A stretch of 64,000 nucleotides of DNA from an uncultured Prevotellaceae bacterium (GTDB lineage Bacteria; Bacteroidota; Bacteroidia; Bacteroidales; Muribaculaceae), in contig ONKD01000005.1 in assembly GCA_900318345.1 (NCBI GenBank), positions 86,845 through 150,844 of the forward strand, read 5' to 3'. Shown here one piece after another: positions 34,685 through 43,526 of the stretch. The position numbers and the translations under genes are program-made. The notes under the pieces are model-generated. The model worked only from the letters and a program-made list of their open reading frames with translations. It ran no database searches and was not told where the DNA came from. How positions within the stretch are numbered: the first letter of the stretch is position 1; every line of letters starts with the position of its first letter.

Positions 34685-34705
34685 AGGTTTTAGGTTTTAG
34701 GTGGC
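34685..34705 (+). repeat. three 7-nt repeats after nuoN stop
   Basis: Units AGGTTTT, AGGTTTT and AGGTGGC follow the nuoN stop codon without a gap. The same AGG-type heptamer recurs after the SGNH hydrolase gene at 62115. Confidence 0.75.
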
Positions 34706-34806
34706 ATCTGCTCACCTGATTGCTAGCACCTGACACTTAAAAAAATACGCAACTTCTGATATCATTTTAACATAACCAAAGCAGAAGAAGATTTGTTTCA
34801 TGTAGA

Positions 34807-34852
34807 GGGGAAGGCTCTGTGGTGCACCATAGGGCCTCCCTTGATTTTTATT
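34807..34852 (+). terminator. terminator of nuo-atp-nuo operon
   Basis: A long hairpin (GGGA, one bulged A, GGCTCTGTGGT on the 5' side; ACCATAGGGCCTCCC on the 3' side) has a two-base GC loop centre and is followed by TTGATTTTTATT. It ends the 17-kb operon. Confidence 0.85.
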
Positions 34853-34879
34853 GAATCTGGTGGTAGGGTATTATATTTG
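34851..34879 (+). promoter_or_regulatory. promoter of LRR-dockerin gene
   Basis: TTG (34851-34853), an 18-base spacer, and TATATTTG (34872-34879). The leader is about 45 bases. Confidence 0.65.
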
Positions 34880-34929
34880 CGCCATAACCTGAAAAATTAA
34901 ACTTATATTAACACATAAAAATTACGACT

Positions 34930-37509
34930 ATGAAGAAATTATTACTCTTTTCACTGGCTGTGCTGCTGGTATCGCTGGCAGCCCGTGCCGATGTGGCCAT
35001 CAACGCCACCAACTTCCCTGACGCGATCTTCCGCTCCTACCTCATGGGCCAGTATCCCAGCGGCACCATCACCACGGCGCAGCTCAATGCCCGTGACACG
35101 TTGAATCTGGCTTACAAGGGCATTTCCGACATGACGGGTGTGCAGTATTTTACCCAATTGAAAAGATTGGATCTCTACTCGAATAATCTGACCACGATTG
35201 ACGTGAGCGCCAACACCAAGCTGATTTACCTCAATTTGGGATACAACAAGTTGACGTCAATCAACGTGGATAATAACACTGTTCTGCAGGAATTGTATCT
35301 CCAGAACAACCAGATTTCTCTTTTCTCGGTTACAAACCATAGTGCCTTGAGGACGTTGTGGATATCAAACAATCCTAACCTGACGTCGCTCACCTGCTAC
35401 CGCAACGCAATCACCAGTTTTGATATCTCCAATTGTACTGCCTTGGCCAGTTTGAGGTGCTATGAGAATGCTAATCTAACCACTATCTATGGGTTGGCCT
35501 CCTGTACGGCAATCACCTATCTGGACTGTGAGGACTGCGCCATCACCGACTTGAGCGCTGTCTCAGGCATGACGAACTTGGAAAAGCTTTATGCACGCTA
35601 CAATCAGCTAACGTCACTCGATGTCTCTAGTCACCACAATCTGTCTTACCTCAGGGTCACGGGTAATACACGGCTGACAGAGCTCTTGTGCTATAGCTGT
35701 GACTTGACCACGCTCGTAGTTTCGGGCTGCTCGGCGTTAAAAACGCTGAAGTGTTATTATAATTCTAATCTAACTGCCATCACTGGCCTGGCTGGTTGTA
35801 TCGCATTGACCTATCTGGACTGTGAGGACTGTGCCATCACCGAACTGCCCGGCGTGAACAACATGAACAACCTGCAAACGCTGTGGGCCCGTAACAACCA
35901 GTTGACGGGCACTCTTGAAGTGAGCAACAAACCTCAACTGAAATATCTCAGGGTTAGAGGTAACACGGGGCTGTTAGAGCTCAGATGCGCCTACTGCGCC
36001 TTGACATCGCTTGATGTGACAGGCTGCACTGGTCTGAACTTATTACATTGTGAAGTAAACAGCAATCTTTCCACCATCGATGGACTGACGGACTGCACAG
36101 CGTTGGCTTGGTTTGGCTGCGATTATTGCGCATTCACTTCACTTGACGTGACGTTCTGTCCTGGCCTCAAAAGTTTTTATTGCTATAATAACCAGTTGAC
36201 CTCGCTCAACGTGACGGGTCTGACTTCCCTTGTGAACTTGAACTGCATGAACAACCCTGACCTTGGCAGCATTACCGGCTTGAGTGACTGTTCGGCCATG
36301 ACTTATTTAAACTGCTCTAACTGCGGCCTCCCCAGCCTGAATGTGGATAATATGAACGACCTGGGGGAACTGTGGTGCAGTGGCAATCTGTTCACCACAC
36401 TCTTGGTAATTAATAAACCCCAGTTGACGGCACTGGTTGCCAACGATAATCTATCACTTGAACAATTAGAATGCTACTCTTGCGACCTGACCCGTTTGGA
36501 AGTTTATAATTGTCCTGTACTGAATTATATCGATTGCATGTACAACCAATTGACTGAACTGGACGTCACCACTTGCCCAGAGCTCATGTATCTACTGTGT
36601 GAAGACAATCAACTGACCGAACTGGACATCAGCCGCAACTCCAAACTCCTCTACCTCTGGTGCCGCTACAACCTGTTGACAAGTGTGGACCTGAGCACTT
36701 GTCCTGACAATTTCCTTTCTCTTGACATCCGTGGCAACCAGGTTGCGGGCACTATCGATGTCTCGAGGTTTGCCTCGTTACTCCATTTAATGTGCACCAA
36801 CAATCAGATTTCTCAAGTGGTACTGGGTAACCATGATGATCTCATGTACCTTTTGTTAGATTATAATCAGCTAACGAGTCTTGATGCCAGTGGCTGTAGT
36901 GCTTTGCAAATTTTCCGTACTCAGAACAATCAGTTGACCAGCCTGCAGTTGGGTAATAGCCCTGATTTGAATCAATTAGCCCTATTCTATAATAAACTCA
37001 ATGCCAGCCAGATGGGTCGGATCGTCAACGCGTTGCCTACACGCAGCGCCGATGATCCCGGAGAGCTTTATGCCATTGTCGATGATAATCCCGAAGACGA
37101 TACCGTTGAGGGGAATGTAATCACTGCAGCCCAGGTCAGCCAGGCCAATGCCAAGAATTGGGATGTCTATCATTGGGCTTGGGACGGCACAGGTTGGGGA
37201 CCCTATGCCGGCAGCACGGGCCAGCTTGGCGATGTCAACGATGACGGATTTGTGACTATTAGCGATGTGACCGCATTGATCGATTACCTGTTGAACAGTG
37301 ATGCCAGTGCCATCAATCTGGCTAATGCCGACGTGACAGGTGAAGGCCAAGTGACCATTGCCGATGTGACCGCGCTGATCGACATGCTGCTCAATGGCAC
37401 GTCAGGCATGATGAAGAATGCTCAAGTGGCACAATCTGCCTCACCATCGATGCAAGACATCTGCAACAAGGAACTCACTCTCGAGAAGCCCCGCAGGATT
37501 AAAAACTGA
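34930..37509 (+). CDS. secreted leucine-rich repeat protein with dockerin-like repeats
   Basis: An 859-residue exported protein. The signal peptide is residues 1-20. The body (about 50-700) is an internalin-type LRR array of about 21 residues per repeat (LxxLxCxxNxLTxLDVSxxxxL), with Cys-rich stretches (YLDCEDCAIT occurs twice in identical form, a sign of recent internal duplication). A pair of calcium-loop repeats follows at about 766-825 (GDVNDDGFVTISDVTALIDYLL and a second copy), then a tail of about 35 residues. It is a different LRR class from the BspA-like protein at 13662 but shares the dockerin module. Likely surface-exposed and involved in binding; ligand unknown. Confidence 0.86.
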   Translation: MKKLLLFSLAVLLVSLAARADVAINATNFPDAIFRSYLMGQYPSGTITTAQLNARDTLNLAYKGISDMTGVQYFTQLKRLDLYSNNLTTIDVSANTKLIYLNLGYNKLTSINVDNNTVLQELYLQNNQISLFSVTNHSALRTLWISNNPNLTSLTCYRNAITSFDISNCTALASLRCYENANLTTIYGLASCTAITYLDCEDCAITDLSAVSGMTNLEKLYARYNQLTSLDVSSHHNLSYLRVTGNTRLTELLCYSCDLTTLVVSGCSALKTLKCYYNSNLTAITGLAGCIALTYLDCEDCAITELPGVNNMNNLQTLWARNNQLTGTLEVSNKPQLKYLRVRGNTGLLELRCAYCALTSLDVTGCTGLNLLHCEVNSNLSTIDGLTDCTALAWFGCDYCAFTSLDVTFCPGLKSFYCYNNQLTSLNVTGLTSLVNLNCMNNPDLGSITGLSDCSAMTYLNCSNCGLPSLNVDNMNDLGELWCSGNLFTTLLVINKPQLTALVANDNLSLEQLECYSCDLTRLEVYNCPVLNYIDCMYNQLTELDVTTCPELMYLLCEDNQLTELDISRNSKLLYLWCRYNLLTSVDLSTCPDNFLSLDIRGNQVAGTIDVSRFASLLHLMCTNNQISQVVLGNHDDLMYLLLDYNQLTSLDASGCSALQIFRTQNNQLTSLQLGNSPDLNQLALFYNKLNASQMGRIVNALPTRSADDPGELYAIVDDNPEDDTVEGNVITAAQVSQANAKNWDVYHWAWDGTGWGPYAGSTGQLGDVNDDGFVTISDVTALIDYLLNSDASAINLANADVTGEGQVTIADVTALIDMLLNGTSGMMKNAQVAQSASPSMQDICNKELTLEKPRRIKN

Positions 37510-37938
37510 TCTTAAACAAGATGCGCTCGATGAATATCATCTCATGATATTTCAGTGAGTTAGCCTCATTCTCGCTTGTGGCTGTGTCATAATTTATGTG
37601 CTGGAATTATAACCGCCCTTCGGGCGGGAAATTAAAACAAATTTTGAATTAAAATTTTTATAATAATTTTTATAAAATTTCCCGAAACTTGGCGGCACCT
37701 GAGCCATTGAAGTAAACTTCATGGCCTTCGGCACAAGTTTTCCCGTGCGTAGCACAGTTAAACAATGCGACGTTAAATTAATAGGGGTCCATGACTTGAT
37801 TCAACAAGTTGTGGGCCCTGTATTTTGTGGGTCGGGCCAACGAATTATGTTCATGGGCATATTATCATCCCAAGAAATCTATTATTTAGAGAAAAATAGT
37901 TATCTTTGCCCTATCTTAACCAAATCATTTATCGCGAT
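37510..37938. other. gene-free, highly structured AT-rich spacer
   Basis: No protein gene is supported here. In order: a hairpin CCGCCC-TTC-GGGCGG (37613-37627); an AT-rich block bounded by GGGAAATT (from 37627) and AATTTCCC (to about 37683); a stem AACTTG/CAAGTT (about 37686-37739) enclosing CCAT-GAAGT / ACTTCATGG; and a GTGC-GTA-GCAC hairpin near 37745. The first hairpin may end the LRR gene transcript. The rest could be a structured RNA or an element remnant. Confidence 0.45.
37901..37908 (+). promoter_or_regulatory. -7 element of amidase operon
   Basis: TATCTTTG, 30 bases before the first amidase start codon. The -33 region is not convincing. Confidence 0.5.
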
Positions 37939-39873
37939 ATGAAAAAAATCTTGTTGGCAATATTGTGCCTGTTCGCCCTGAGCGCTACTGCCGCTGGCGT
38001 GAAGCCGGGCAGCGTGAGGACGCTGGTTGACAGTTGTGGCTTTTTCCCGCAGATCAGCCCCGACGGGCAGTGGTTGCTATATTCACCCACCGATGGCTGT
38101 AGCCTGATGCTGAAAGATCTGTCGAGCGGTGCCGTGAGAACCGTGTCTAATGTGGGCTATCCCGGCTTTGACGCGATCTTTGGCGGTGACGGCAAGGTGT
38201 ATTACATCACCCAGGAGCGCAAGAAAAACGGGCTGGTTTACCGCGCGGGCCATTGCTATGACCCCGCCACGGGCAAGGACCAGGTGGTGCTCAAACCACA
38301 GCACGGCCAAGTGCAGGCATTGCACGCCGCCACGGGTGTGGTTATCAACGGCGAGCGCCAGGTGTACCGCAATTGCGGCAAGGTGGGGGCTTTTACCTAT
38401 ACCCGTGGCACGACCTTGTATATCGTTGACGCTAACGGCACCACGCGCTCGATGCAGCCTGATCGCACGAGCAACGGCCTGTTGTGGGCCTCGTTGTCGC
38501 CCGATGGCACTAAGGTGATGTTTGAGTCGGCGACGAGGGGACTGCTGGTGTGTGACCTGAATGGGCAGATTCTTGCCGAGTTGGGCGAGTTCTTGATGCC
38601 TTGCTGGTATAACAACGACTTTATCATCGCCATGAGCAATGCCGGCAACACCCGCATCAGCGGTTCTCGCATCTGGCTGCTCTCGGTCAACGGTGACGTG
38701 TGCAAACCCATCACGCCCAACGAGGAGCGTGCCGTCCAGCCCATGGTGTGCAATGGCAAGGTGGTCTATACCATCCAGTATAGCGGCCAAGTCAGGCAGT
38801 TTGAGCTGGACATTGAGCCCTCGATGTTACAGGCAGCAAAGAGCGGTAAGGGTAAGGTGGAAAAGGTGCGCAATCAGGGTAACAAGAAAGATGTGCCGCG
38901 CGTGTTCATCAATCCCGGTCATGGTGGCCACGACAGCGATGACCGCCACGTGCCCACGTGGGTCATTGGTGCTCAAGACACCCTGCACTACTATGAGTCC
39001 AACTCTAACCTGACCAAGGCGTTGGCCCTGGAGGAAATCCTCCAGAACAAGGGCTACGAGACAATGATTTCCCGAACCACCAACTATACCGAGGATGACC
39101 TTGACCTGTTTGAGATCGTGGCTCTGGCGGCCAATAGTGGCGCCGATGTCTTCTTCTCGATTCACAGCAACGCCACCGGCATCGATAAACGCGTGAACTT
39201 CCCGCTGGGCCTGTATCGCGGCTGGGACGGCAATGCTGTGGTGAAGGGTAGCCAGGAACTCAGCGAGGCCGTGATGCGCAACCTGGTGGGCAACGAGCTG
39301 GCCGTGTGGACTGGCAAGGAGCAGAACCGCGGTGACTGGTCATTCTATGACTGGGGCTACAAGGTGGGCCTGGGCGTGTTGCGCTACAATAAGTTGCCCG
39401 GATTCCTGAGCGAAGGCTCCTTCCATGATTATCTGCCCGAGCGTGAGCGCTTGCTCAGCGATAACTATTGCTGGCTGGAGGCATGGAACCAGTCGTTGGG
39501 CCTTGATGAGTATTTCGGGCGCAAGGGCAAGTTCAAAAACGGCGTGCTCGCGGGCACCATCCGCTGGGAGGACATCCAGCGCCGCGACGATGACCAGCGC
39601 CTCTTTGGCGAGGACAAGCTGAAACCCGTCAACGGAGCGTTGCTGCGCCTGTACAATGGCCGTGGCGTGCTGTCACGCATCTATACGCTCGACAACCGCG
39701 ATAACGGCGTGTTTGTTTTCACCAACCTGCCCAAGGACAAGTACAAGTTGGAATTGTACTATGGCAATGAGGACCTCTACAACACCGTCAAGGTCAAGGT
39801 GAAGAACAATGCCACGTCCTACAAGAATCTGAAGATTAAAAAGGACCAGAAGCCCAAGAAGAAAAAAAGGTGA
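37939..39873 (+). CDS. secreted N-acetylmuramoyl-L-alanine amidase fused to PD40/TolB-like propeller
   Basis: A 644-residue exported protein. The signal peptide is about residues 1-20. The N-terminal half (about 25-300) has beta-propeller blades of the PD40/TolB type (FPQISPDGQWLLYS, LWASLSPDGTKVMFES). The C-terminal half holds an Amidase_3 domain from about residue 320: INPGHGGHD with the first zinc His, the zinc Glu in YYESNSN, the zinc His in FSIHSNA (about 408), and the catalytic Glu in LSEGSFHDY (about 492). All are present, so it should be active in cleaving the MurNAc-L-Ala bond. The end is a small beta domain plus a Lys-rich tail. The start is ATG 37939, not the longer frame, because the promoter lies between. 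First gene of a three-gene operon. Confidence 0.88.
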   Translation: MKKILLAILCLFALSATAAGVKPGSVRTLVDSCGFFPQISPDGQWLLYSPTDGCSLMLKDLSSGAVRTVSNVGYPGFDAIFGGDGKVYYITQERKKNGLVYRAGHCYDPATGKDQVVLKPQHGQVQALHAATGVVINGERQVYRNCGKVGAFTYTRGTTLYIVDANGTTRSMQPDRTSNGLLWASLSPDGTKVMFESATRGLLVCDLNGQILAELGEFLMPCWYNNDFIIAMSNAGNTRISGSRIWLLSVNGDVCKPITPNEERAVQPMVCNGKVVYTIQYSGQVRQFELDIEPSMLQAAKSGKGKVEKVRNQGNKKDVPRVFINPGHGGHDSDDRHVPTWVIGAQDTLHYYESNSNLTKALALEEILQNKGYETMISRTTNYTEDDLDLFEIVALAANSGADVFFSIHSNATGIDKRVNFPLGLYRGWDGNAVVKGSQELSEAVMRNLVGNELAVWTGKEQNRGDWSFYDWGYKVGLGVLRYNKLPGFLSEGSFHDYLPERERLLSDNYCWLEAWNQSLGLDEYFGRKGKFKNGVLAGTIRWEDIQRRDDDQRLFGEDKLKPVNGALLRLYNGRGVLSRIYTLDNRDNGVFVFTNLPKDKYKLELYYGNEDLYNTVKVKVKNNATSYKNLKIKKDQKPKKKKR

Positions 39874-39911
39874 AATAAACACTGGGAATACTTAGCAAAC
39901 TAATTTAAAAA

Positions 39912-40814
39912 ATGAATAGAAGGATGAAGAAATTGACAATGATCATGCTGCTGGCGGCGATGCTGCTGCCGGCCATGGCCCAGGAGGTGGAGGTGACCTC
40001 GCTGCAGCGACTGCTCGACGGCGTGGAAGGACCGGCCTACTATCCCGTCCTCAACACGGCGGGCGACCGACTGCTGTTCTCGAGCGAGAACGGTGCACTG
40101 AAACTGTATGATTTCACTGCCAACGTGACGACGGTCGTTACCCGCGACTATGTTGCCGGCAATGATGCCTGCTTTGGCGGTGACGGCAAGATTTATTTCG
40201 TTACCCAAGAGGTGGGGGAGGACCACCTCATCTACCGCACGGGGCACAGCTTTGATGCCGCGAGCAATCAGGCCGTGAGCCTCACCGAACCCTTCCATGG
40301 CGCGATGCGCGCCGTGCCGGCAACACGTGGTGGCGCCCTGAGAGCGCCGGGGCGCAATTATGCCTCATCGGCCGACATCGGCAGTGCCGCGTGGACCGAG
40401 GAAAACCGCGTCTATGTGACCGTGGGCGGAGAGAACCGCGTGTTCTCGCCCGTAGACTCTTGGGCGGGCTACCTGTGGGCCTCGTTGTCGCCCGACGGCA
40501 AGCGCGTGGCGTTTTTCGCCGCTGGCAAGGGCATTGTGATTATCGACCTGCGCGGGCAGATGCTCGCCATGCTGGGCAACTACGAGATGCCATGCTGGTA
40601 CGACAACGACTATCTGGTGGCTCAAAACGCCAAGGATGACGGCCACCAGTTCACGTCCTCACAGCTCCTGCTGCTCAAGGCCGACGGCACCTTCCAGACC
40701 GAGTTGACCAAGCCGTCCTCGATGGCCATGCAACCCACTTGTGGCGGCGGCAAGATCGTCTACACGACCATCGACGGCCTGTTGTATGAAATGCAAATCA
40801 AGATTCACCAATAA
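39912..40814 (+). CDS. secreted PD40/TolB-like propeller protein without amidase domain
   Basis: A 300-residue exported protein. The signal peptide ends at MAQ, about residue 24. It is a full-length relative of the N-terminal half of the preceding protein: the blades align (FGGDGKIYFVTQE with FGGDGKVYYITQE, LWASLSPDGKRVAFF with LWASLSPDGTKVMFE, YEMPCWYDNDYLVA with FLMPCWYNNDFIIA). It stops where the amidase domain would begin. The following gene is an amidase without propeller, so this pair is a split version of the fused gene upstream. It may bind the same partner or substrate as the amidase. Gap to the next gene 15 bases. Confidence 0.8.
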   Translation: MNRRMKKLTMIMLLAAMLLPAMAQEVEVTSLQRLLDGVEGPAYYPVLNTAGDRLLFSSENGALKLYDFTANVTTVVTRDYVAGNDACFGGDGKIYFVTQEVGEDHLIYRTGHSFDAASNQAVSLTEPFHGAMRAVPATRGGALRAPGRNYASSADIGSAAWTEENRVYVTVGGENRVFSPVDSWAGYLWASLSPDGKRVAFFAAGKGIVIIDLRGQMLAMLGNYEMPCWYDNDYLVAQNAKDDGHQFTSSQLLLLKADGTFQTELTKPSSMAMQPTCGGGKIVYTTIDGLLYEMQIKIHQ

Positions 40815-40829
40815 TACCGCTATACTGCT

Positions 40830-43247
40830 ATGAAAAAGATGTTTATACAATCAGTGATGATGGCAGCATTGATGGCGGTGTTTGCCGTGAGTGTGGCCAG
40901 CGCCCAGCCCCATGTGTACATCAACCCGGGGCACGGCGGCTATGACAGTGACGACCGCAACATGGTCATCTATCCCTTCTCCCAGGGCGACAGCGCGGGC
41001 TCATGGGAGTCCAAGTCTAACCTGCGCAAGGGCCTTGCCCTGCGAGAAATCTTGCAGAACAAAGGTTACAAGACCAGCATCTCGCGCGTGACCAACACGA
41101 CAGCCGACGACCTGGCGCTGTCGACCATCGTCGCCCTGTGCAACCAGAGCGGTGCCGATGTGTTCTACTCGGTTCACAGTAACGCCACGGGCACCAGCGC
41201 GCGCAGCAATTTCCCCATGGTGTTCTACCGCGGCTACACGGGCTCGCCACAGATTGCCAATGCCGACGTGCTAGCCGCCGACCTTGAGCCCTACCTGTAT
41301 GCCAGCCAGAACACGGTGTGGACCAACAATTACCAGATCTGGGGCGACTGGTCGTTCCGTCCCGAGTGGGGCACTCAGGGCTATGGTGTGTTGCGTGGCA
41401 ACCGCGCCGTGGCCAACCTGAGCGAGGGCTCCTTCCACGACTACATCCCCGAGGCCTACCGCCTGCTCAGCTTTTACTACTGCTGGATGGAGGGCTGGAA
41501 CATCTCGCTTGGAGCCGACAAATACTTTGGCCGCCTGGATAACTATGACCTGGGCGTGGTGACGGGTAACATCCGCGATGACCGCATCAAGCGCCTCCAG
41601 GAGTGTGCCCAGGACTTCCTCATCTATGGCGAGGATATCCTCATGCCCATCCATGATGCCACAGTGCGCCTGCTGGATGAGCAGGGCAACGAGGTGCAGC
41701 GGTGCAAGACCGATACTCTGCGCAACGGCATCTACCTCTTCAAGTATGTGGCGCCGGGCATCTACACCGTTGAGGTGAGCGAGCCCAGCCATTTCACCCA
41801 GACCCAAACAGTCACGGTCAACGCCAACGAGCCCACCTACCAGAACTTCTACCTCAAGCGCGTGCGTGACACGCCCCCTGTGGTGGTGGACTATTCGCCC
41901 GTGTGGAACGAGGGTGACCCTGCCGTGAAATGCAGCGAGCGGATTGTGCTCAGCTTCAATTGGGACATGGATAGTGTGACCACCTGTGACGCTTTCACCC
42001 TTGAACCGGCAGTCGAGGGCACCTTCCGCTGGGAGGATTCCTATTACCGCCTCATCTTCACGCCCACCGATGCGTTTGACGTGAACACCCTGTACACGCT
42101 CACGCTCAAGCGCAGCGCCGAGCATGGCGGTGGCACGCCCATGGAGCAAGACTTCACGATGCAGTTCTACACCCAGCCTCGCAACCACTTGAGCGAGCTG
42201 GCTGTGTTCCCCTATGAGGGCGCGCAGGTGCACTACACCAAGCCCACCGTCGAACTGCGTGTGGACTCGCTGCTCGATACTTATAACCTGTTCCAAAAAC
42301 TGCGTGTATTGGACAGCGAGGGAAACGAGCTGGCATGGAACAAACGCAGCATCAAGTATAACAAGAGGGGAGACAACTATGGCTTCATCCGTGTACCGCT
42401 CACCAAGGATATCGAGCCCGGTAAGGATTATCAGCTGATTCTCGACGCTGATATCGCCGACACCGCTGGCATCCACCTGCCCGCTGCCCGCGTCATCAAT
42501 TTCACTGGCGTTAACGCTGGAGCCGCCAAGCCCGATATGACGATGCATGAGGACTTTGATCACGAGAACTACTACTTGGGTCTTTTCTTAAGCCAAGTTA
42601 GAGCTGAGAGCCATTTTTCATCAGGTCTGATAGGCAACGCTATCGTCATCGATTACCAATTCTCAAGTATGGATGGCGAAACTGGGCTATGTTATAATCC
42701 TGATTGGGGCTTGGAGGATGATGATTGGGAAAGACCGTTTGTCCTTGGGGACAAGCTCGGCATGCATGTGTGGGGTGATATGTCTTATAATGACTTGATG
42801 GTAGTATTCATTAATTATAAACCCTATTCTCCGTCTGTTGCCATTCCTGTGTGCAAGATTGATTTCCATGGTTGGAGGTATGTAGAAATAGACTTGAGAA
42901 ACTTGGAGCCGGGTGTGGATTATTACTTGAAAGAGATTACGTTAAAGCCTGGCAGTGAGCTGATGGGCATGACCGGAACGCTCAAACTGGATAATATCAT
43001 CAGGGGCAAGTCTAGCAGCATCAATGAGGTTCCCATTGCTGGCTTGAAGGTGAAATGCGACGGTGACTACATCGTTGCTAGTGCTGACACCTACATCCAG
43101 GGCGTTGAACTGCTCGATCTCAATGGTCGCATGATCAAGGCCAATGGTGGAAACTGTATCAACGTCTCGAGTGTTGAACCGGGAATTTATCTCGTGCGCG
43201 TCTATATCAACGGCCAAACCACCTCACAGAAGGTCGTTATCAAATAA
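40830..43247 (+). CDS. secreted multidomain N-acetylmuramoyl-L-alanine amidase with T9SS sorting tail
   Basis: An 805-residue exported protein. The signal peptide is about residues 1-25. Amidase_3 (about 27-225) follows with zinc ligands in INPGHGGYD (about 34), WESKSN (about 60) and YSVHSNA (about 115), and the catalytic Glu in LSEGSFHDY (about 198). Next come a carboxypeptidase-regulatory-like beta domain, an Ig-like Big_5-type domain, and a beta-sandwich module (about 570-725, ending FHGWRYVEIDLRN, GTLKLDNI) like carbohydrate-binding modules. The last 70 residues are a type A sorting domain of the type IX secretion system (LLDLNGRMI, VEPGIYLVRV, SQKVVIK). So it is probably exported to the surface. 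The 42560-43020 stretch has visibly more A/T and different codons. Confidence 0.87.
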   Translation: MKKMFIQSVMMAALMAVFAVSVASAQPHVYINPGHGGYDSDDRNMVIYPFSQGDSAGSWESKSNLRKGLALREILQNKGYKTSISRVTNTTADDLALSTIVALCNQSGADVFYSVHSNATGTSARSNFPMVFYRGYTGSPQIANADVLAADLEPYLYASQNTVWTNNYQIWGDWSFRPEWGTQGYGVLRGNRAVANLSEGSFHDYIPEAYRLLSFYYCWMEGWNISLGADKYFGRLDNYDLGVVTGNIRDDRIKRLQECAQDFLIYGEDILMPIHDATVRLLDEQGNEVQRCKTDTLRNGIYLFKYVAPGIYTVEVSEPSHFTQTQTVTVNANEPTYQNFYLKRVRDTPPVVVDYSPVWNEGDPAVKCSERIVLSFNWDMDSVTTCDAFTLEPAVEGTFRWEDSYYRLIFTPTDAFDVNTLYTLTLKRSAEHGGGTPMEQDFTMQFYTQPRNHLSELAVFPYEGAQVHYTKPTVELRVDSLLDTYNLFQKLRVLDSEGNELAWNKRSIKYNKRGDNYGFIRVPLTKDIEPGKDYQLILDADIADTAGIHLPAARVINFTGVNAGAAKPDMTMHEDFDHENYYLGLFLSQVRAESHFSSGLIGNAIVIDYQFSSMDGETGLCYNPDWGLEDDDWERPFVLGDKLGMHVWGDMSYNDLMVVFINYKPYSPSVAIPVCKIDFHGWRYVEIDLRNLEPGVDYYLKEITLKPGSELMGMTGTLKLDNIIRGKSSSINEVPIAGLKVKCDGDYIVASADTYIQGVELLDLNGRMIKANGGNCINVSSVEPGIYLVRVYINGQTTSQKVVIK

Positions 43248-43255
43248 TCGCAACA

Positions 43256-43300
43256 GCATTCAGAACAGCTGGATCATCTAGATGGTCTAGACGAATCAGA
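43256..43300 (+). repeat. five tandem 9-nt repeats after amidase gene
   Basis: Five units in 9-base register: four variable bases followed by YYRGA (for example CTAGA or TCAGA). They lie just after the amidase stop and before its terminator. The array at 53320 is of the same type. Confidence 0.65.
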
Positions 43301-43311
43301 GATGACTCTAA

Positions 43312-43353
43312 AAGCCTAAAACTGACATTTTGTCAGTTTTAGGCTTAATTTTG
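43312..43353 (+). terminator. terminator of amidase operon
   Basis: A perfect 16-bp stem (AAGCCTAAAACTGACA with its exact complement) and a TTT loop, followed by AATTTTGTTT. The strongest hairpin in the window; it would also work on the other strand. Confidence 0.9.
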
Positions 43354-43375
43354 TTTAAAAATCTGACACGCTGTC

Positions 43376-43404
43376 TTTGATTTTTAACAGTAGTTATACT
43401 TTCG
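43376..43404 (+). promoter_or_regulatory. probable promoter of hsp20
   Basis: TTTG (43376-43379), a 17-base spacer, and TACTTTCG (43397-43404), one base off consensus. The leader of about 115 bases has two GC hairpins (CGGGT/ACCCG and GGGC/GCCC). No CIRCE element and no sequence pairing with the Shine-Dalgarno site was found. Confidence 0.45.
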
Positions 43405-43512
43405 GGTTTTGGCACCCGGTTTGCTAGATAGGGTAGTGAACGCAGGGCGCAAGCCCCGCGGGAGAAAACAAGAAACAATTAAAGACTCATAAATAACAAA
43501 TAAAAAACAATT

Positions 43513-43518
43513 AGGAGG
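43513..43518 (+). promoter_or_regulatory. consensus Shine-Dalgarno deciding the hsp20 start
   Basis: AGGAGG lies 8 bases before ATG 43527 but only 2 bases before ATG 43521, so the second ATG is the likely start. It is one of very few canonical ribosome binding sites in this window. Confidence 0.65.
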
Positions 43519-43526
43519 TAATGACT

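Noticed and set aside
37721..37942. Small open frame of 73 codons in the spacer
   Set aside because: No signal, no recognisable motif, crosses predicted stems and runs through the amidase promoter and start.
43405..43520. RNA thermometer in the hsp20 leader
   Set aside because: No stretch complementary to the AGGAGG site was found in the leader, though two GC hairpins exist.
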